Assembly (NCBI GenBank): GCA_023428645.1
Contig: JAEYXD010000040.1
Span: 1-9,005, forward strand
DNA length: 9,005 nucleotides
Reading direction: 5' to 3'
Origin: Pseudomonadota bacterium
Lineage (GTDB): Bacteria; Pseudomonadota; Gammaproteobacteria; Steroidobacterales; Steroidobacteraceae
Numbering within the stretch: position 1 is the stretch's first letter; each line of letters starts with the position of its first letter. Below the pieces are notes generated by a model. That model did not search any database and was not told the DNA's origin. It was given only the letters and a program-made list of their open reading frames with translations. Shown one piece after another: positions 6,482 to 9,005 of this stretch. Both the position numbers and the translations under genes were made by a program.

Positions 6482-7329
6482 TGTCGGAAGACAAGAAGCA
6501 CTCCGTCGACTTTTCCGACGAGCAGGTCCATTGGGATCTCGGCGAATCCCAAAGCTATGGCGAGTACCTCGGTCTCGACCGGGTGCTGAGCGCGCAGCGG
6601 CCGGTGTCGTACGAGCACGACGAGATGCTGTTCATCATCATCCACCAGACGTCCGAGCTGTGGATGAAGCTGTGCCTGCACGAGCTCAACGCAGCGCTCG
6701 ATCACATCCGGCGTGACGATCTCGGCCCCTCGTTCAAGATGCTGTCGCGCGTCGCGCGCATCCAGGCGCAGCTCACGCAGGCGTGGGATGTGCTCGCGAC
6801 GCTGACGCCGGCGGATTATTCGGCGTTTCGCAATCATCTCGGCCGGGCATCGGGCTTTCAGTCGTATCAATACCGCATGCTCGAGTTCGTCATCGGCAAC
6901 AAGAGCGCGGAGACGATCGCGGTCCACAAGCGCGATCGACAGGTGTACGCGGAGCTGCAGCGCGCACTGCACAGCCCGAGCATTTACGACGAATCGCTGC
7001 GGCTCTTGAGCCGGCGCGGCTTCGAGATTCCCGAGAGCCATCTCGATCGCGACTGGTCCAAGCCTTACCAGGCGCACAAGCAAGTCGCGGCGGCCTGGCT
7101 CGCGGTGTATCACAGCATCGACGATCATTGGGATCTGTACGAGCTCGCGGAAAAGCTCGTCGACCTCGATCACAAGTTCCAGCTGTGGCGCTTCAGCCAT
7201 ATGAAGACCGTCGAGCGCATCATCGGTTACAAGCGCGGCACGGGCGGCACCGGCGGCGTGTCATATCTCGCGAAAGCGCTGGAGCTCAAGTTCTTTCCGG
7301 AGCTGTGGTCGATTCGCACGTCCATGTAG
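6481..7329 (+). CDS. kynA: Tryptophan 2,3-dioxygenase
   Basis: This heme enzyme inserts O2 into the indole ring of L-tryptophan to give N-formylkynurenine, the first step of the kynurenine pathway, as a cytosolic tetramer. The chosen ATG at 6481 gives 282 residues. With it the key residues fall at the same numbers known for the Xanthomonas campestris enzyme: H55 in FIIIHQTSELWMKL, Y113 and R117 in ADYSAFRNHLGR (substrate carboxylate), the heme ligand H240 in WRFSHMKT, and T254 in KRGTGGTGG. A longer open frame from 6448 is rejected because it would run 33 bases into the preceding gene and spoil this numbering. The gene overlaps the upstream YgjP-like stop by one base. No other kynurenine-pathway gene (formamidase, kynureninase, monooxygenase) is in the window. 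Confidence 0.98.
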   Translation: MSEDKKHSVDFSDEQVHWDLGESQSYGEYLGLDRVLSAQRPVSYEHDEMLFIIIHQTSELWMKLCLHELNAALDHIRRDDLGPSFKMLSRVARIQAQLTQAWDVLATLTPADYSAFRNHLGRASGFQSYQYRMLEFVIGNKSAETIAVHKRDRQVYAELQRALHSPSIYDESLRLLSRRGFEIPESHLDRDWSKPYQAHKQVAAAWLAVYHSIDDHWDLYELAEKLVDLDHKFQLWRFSHMKTVERIIGYKRGTGGTGGVSYLAKALELKFFPELWSIRTSM

Positions 7330-7363
7330 CGAACGCGCGATCTTTTCATCACGAGGATTCTGA

Positions 7364-8215
7364 ATGTCGGCAATCGTATTGGACGGCAAGGCGCTCGCGC
7401 GCCACATCGAAACGGACCTGGCGGCGCGCGTCGCCGTCCTCAAAGCCAGGTCGAACGGCGTCGCGCCGATTCTCGCGACGATCGTCGTCGGCGACGATCC
7501 CGCATCGCACACCTATGTGCGCATGAAAGGTAATGCCTGCGTGCGCGTGGGCATGGAGTCGATGCGCCTTGCCCTGCCAGCAACGACGACGACCGAGCAG
7601 CTCAGCGCCACCATCGACACGCTCAACGCGAATGAGGACGTGCACGGGATCTTGCTGCAGCACCCGGTGCCGGCGCACATCGATGAGCGTCACTGCTTCG
7701 ACCGCATCGCGCTGGCGAAGGACGTCGACGGCGTGACGGTGCTCGGGTTCGGCCGCATGGCGATGAACGAGCCGGCATACGGCTCCGCGACCCCGGCGGG
7801 CATCATGCGGTTGCTTGCGCACTACGAGATTCCGCTCGCGGGCAAGCATGCGGTCGTCGTTGGGCGCGGTCCGATTCTCGGCAAGCCGATGGCGGTGATG
7901 CTGCTCAACGCCAACGCGACCGTCACGATCTGCCACTCGAAAACGCAAGGGCTTGCGGATCTCGTGCGACTCGCGGATATCGTCGTTGGCGCGGTCGGCA
8001 AGCCGCAATTCATCAAGGGCGCCTGGGTCAAGCCGGGTGCGGTGGTCGTGGATGCCGGCTTTCATCCCAACGACGGCAATGTCGGCGACGTCGAGCTGCC
8101 GGCCGTGATCGACAAATGCTCCGCGTATACGCCGGTGCCGGGCGGCGTCGGTCCGATGACGATCGCGACGTTGATCGCGCAGACAGTGGAGGCGGCGGAG
8201 CAGCGGCTGCGTTGA
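7364..8215 (+). CDS. folD: Divergent FolD: methylenetetrahydrofolate dehydrogenase / methenyltetrahydrofolate cyclohydrolase
   Basis: FolD interconverts 5,10-methylene-, 5,10-methenyl- and 10-formyl-tetrahydrofolate using NADP+ in the cytosol. The 283 residues match family length. Conserved parts: GDDPASHTYVRMK (catalytic Lys about 55), HGILLQHPVP (Gln 99), KDVDG (119-123), ATPAGIMRLL, the Rossmann turn VVVGRGPILGKPMA (about 165-177), NANATVTICHSKT, and the signature PVPGGVGPMTIA near the C-terminus. It is unlike textbook FolD in several places: KGNA replaces K-x-K-A, QHPVP replaces QLPLP, VTVLGFGRMAM follows KDVDG, and the TP of the loop is preceded by Ala where Cys is usual. It probably belongs to a recognised but divergent FolD group. 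GAGG at 7353-7356 lies 7 bases before the ATG. The stop is only 4 bp from that of convergent msrQ. Confidence 0.93.
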   Translation: MSAIVLDGKALARHIETDLAARVAVLKARSNGVAPILATIVVGDDPASHTYVRMKGNACVRVGMESMRLALPATTTTEQLSATIDTLNANEDVHGILLQHPVPAHIDERHCFDRIALAKDVDGVTVLGFGRMAMNEPAYGSATPAGIMRLLAHYEIPLAGKHAVVVGRGPILGKPMAVMLLNANATVTICHSKTQGLADLVRLADIVVGAVGKPQFIKGAWVKPGAVVVDAGFHPNDGNVGDVELPAVIDKCSAYTPVPGGVGPMTIATLIAQTVEAAEQRLR

Positions 8216-8219
8216 TCCG

Positions 8220-8864
8220 TCAGCTCGCGCGTACAGCGCTGCGTCGCTTCTTCCACACCCGCCAGCCGAGCAGCGCGAGCGTGATCGTGAGATAGATCGC
8301 TGGCTCGCGAATATCCGCCTTCACCTGCCACCAGAAGTGCGCCACACCGAGCAGCGCGATCACGTAGACGAGGCGGTGCAAGGATTTCCAGCGTTTGCCC
8401 AGGCGCCGCATCATCCCGTTCGTCGACGTGACCGCGAGCGGGATCAGCATCAATAGCGCCAGGAAGCCGATCGTGATGAACGGTCGTTTGGCGATGTCCT
8501 CGACGATGCCGGACCAATACAACCCCTGATCGAGAAGCAGCCACGTCAGGAAGTGCATCAGCACATAGAAGAACGCATACAGGCCGAGCATGCGCCGCAG
8601 CTGAATCAGCCACGGCGCGTCGAACCAATCGCGCAGCGGTGTCACCGCGAGCGTGATGACGAGAAATCGCAAGCCCCACTGCCCGAAGGTGTCCTGCACG
8701 GTTTCGATCGGGTCCGTGCCGAGGCGCACGAGCCCGAACGCGCCGAGCAGCATGTGCAGGAACGGCAGCAGACACACGACGAAGAGCACAGGCTTGACGT
8801 ACCTGCGCACGAGGGCCGTGCGGCTCAGTGTGCGGGATCGATTCGCAAGTGCGGCGTCGTTCAT
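8220..8864 (-). CDS. msrQ: MsrQ, heme-binding membrane subunit of the MsrPQ methionine sulfoxide reductase
   Basis: MsrQ (formerly YedZ) is an inner-membrane b-type cytochrome that passes electrons from the quinone pool to the periplasmic molybdoenzyme MsrP, which reduces methionine sulfoxide in envelope proteins. The 214-residue product is typical in length and has about six hydrophobic segments (about 24-46, 62-78, 94-112, 128-146, 162-180 and 187-203). Family marks include FGQWGL, the TPLRDWF turn, RRMLGLYAFFYVLMHFLTW (H104), TSTNGMMRRLGKRWKSLHRLVY (H163) and GVAHFWWQVK (H176); these histidines fit the heme-ligand positions of the ferric-reductase-like fold. It ends in a basic cytoplasmic tail. 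The ATG at 8862-8864 has no evident Shine-Dalgarno sequence; a hairpin lies just upstream. It follows msrP by 42 bp in the usual msrP-msrQ order. Confidence 0.95.
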   Translation of the reverse strand: MNDAALANRSRTLSRTALVRRYVKPVLFVVCLLPFLHMLLGAFGLVRLGTDPIETVQDTFGQWGLRFLVITLAVTPLRDWFDAPWLIQLRRMLGLYAFFYVLMHFLTWLLLDQGLYWSGIVEDIAKRPFITIGFLALLMLIPLAVTSTNGMMRRLGKRWKSLHRLVYVIALLGVAHFWWQVKADIREPAIYLTITLALLGWRVWKKRRSAVRAS

Positions 8865-8879
8865 GCGCGAAGCAGTTGC

Positions 8880-8898
8880 CCGGGCGGCGTGCGCCCGG
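8880..8898 (-). other. Strong hairpin between msrP and msrQ
   Basis: A perfect 7-bp GC-only stem, CCGGGCG pairing with CGCCCGG around a 5-base loop, sits in the 42-bp gap 15 bases before the msrQ ATG. On the transcript it would occupy the zone where a ribosome binding site is expected, and no Shine-Dalgarno motif is seen there. It could tune msrQ translation relative to msrP or stabilise the mRNA end. There is no T-run, so it is unlikely to be a terminator. The structure is directly visible; the role is inference. Confidence 0.45.
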
Positions 8899-8906
8899 AG
8901 CTGCGC

Positions 8907-9005
8907 TCAGTAGAATTTCCTGAGATCCATGCCGCGATACAACGGCGCGACTTCCTTTTCATAGCCGTTGAACATTTGCGTCGGCACTCTCGATGCGAAC
9001 AATCC
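8907..9005 (-). CDS. msrP: MsrP, last 32 residues only (5' part beyond window)
   Basis: The minus-strand frame running from the window edge to a TGA at 8907-8909 encodes 32 residues ending in FNGYEKEVAPLYRGMDLRKFY. This matches the conserved C-terminus of MsrP (formerly YedY), where a FNGY motif is followed by V-x-x-LY-x-GMDL. MsrP is the periplasmic, Tat-exported molybdenum-cofactor subunit that reduces protein-bound methionine sulfoxide with electrons from MsrQ. The molybdopterin-binding body and signal peptide lie outside the window, so catalytic residues cannot be checked. The position directly upstream of msrQ strongly supports the call. Confidence 0.9.
   Translation of the reverse strand, partial: GLFASRVPTQMFNGYEKEVAPLYRGMDLRKFY

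Noticed and set aside
7349..8065. 238-codon minus-strand open frame
   Set aside because: Antisense to folD; histidine/arginine-rich with no family resemblance.
1..9005. Search for a defence system, toxin-antitoxin pair, CRISPR array, mobile element or tRNA
   Set aside because: No repeat arrays, transposase motifs, terminal inverted repeats, integrase, small paired genes or tRNA-like sequence were seen. The genes are chromosomal and uniform in base composition by eye.

Overview
This is a gene-dense, high-GC (roughly 60-65%) piece of bacterial chromosome. Gene content and protein signatures suggest a gammaproteobacterium near the Xanthomonadales/Steroidobacterales/Nevskiales. The E. coli-type ThrC and TatD fit this, as does a tryptophan 2,3-dioxygenase whose active-site residues fall at the same numbers as in the Xanthomonas campestris enzyme. 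The assignment is an inference from remembered families, not a search. I see no tRNA, rRNA, CRISPR, insertion sequence, phage gene or other mobile element.

Layout: (1) bases 1-2473, plus strand: the end of a threonine operon, with a 5'-truncated homoserine kinase (thrB), threonine synthase (thrC) and, one base later, a small membrane-anchored NERD-like protein with a degenerate nuclease motif. (2) 2474-2570: a 97-bp convergent gap rich in inverted repeats. (3) 2571-4858, minus strand: tatD (TTG start) followed by an M20 metallopeptidase, probably one transcript. (4) 4859-4920: a 62-bp divergent promoter region. (5) 4921-8215, plus strand: an exported TPR-like protein, a YgjP-like (DUF45) metallohydrolase, tryptophan 2,3-dioxygenase (kynA) overlapping it by one base, and a divergent folD. 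(6) 8220-9005, minus strand: msrQ and the last 32 codons of msrP, the methionine sulfoxide repair system of the cell envelope. It faces folD with only 4 bp between stop codons.

Working together: ThrB and ThrC carry out the last two steps of threonine synthesis. MsrP and MsrQ form a quinone-driven repair system for oxidised periplasmic proteins, and TatD is linked in E. coli to repair of oxidised DNA. KynA opens the kynurenine route of tryptophan breakdown, which later releases formate. FolD interconverts one-carbon folates, so their adjacency might reflect one-carbon salvage, though this is speculative.

Most of the window is ordinary housekeeping sequence, and I found no convincing new system. 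The points most worth a second look are the NERD-like protein lacking the usual E-x-K lysine, the FolD that breaks the family's first signature, and the tight coupling of a YgjP-like hydrolase to kynA.
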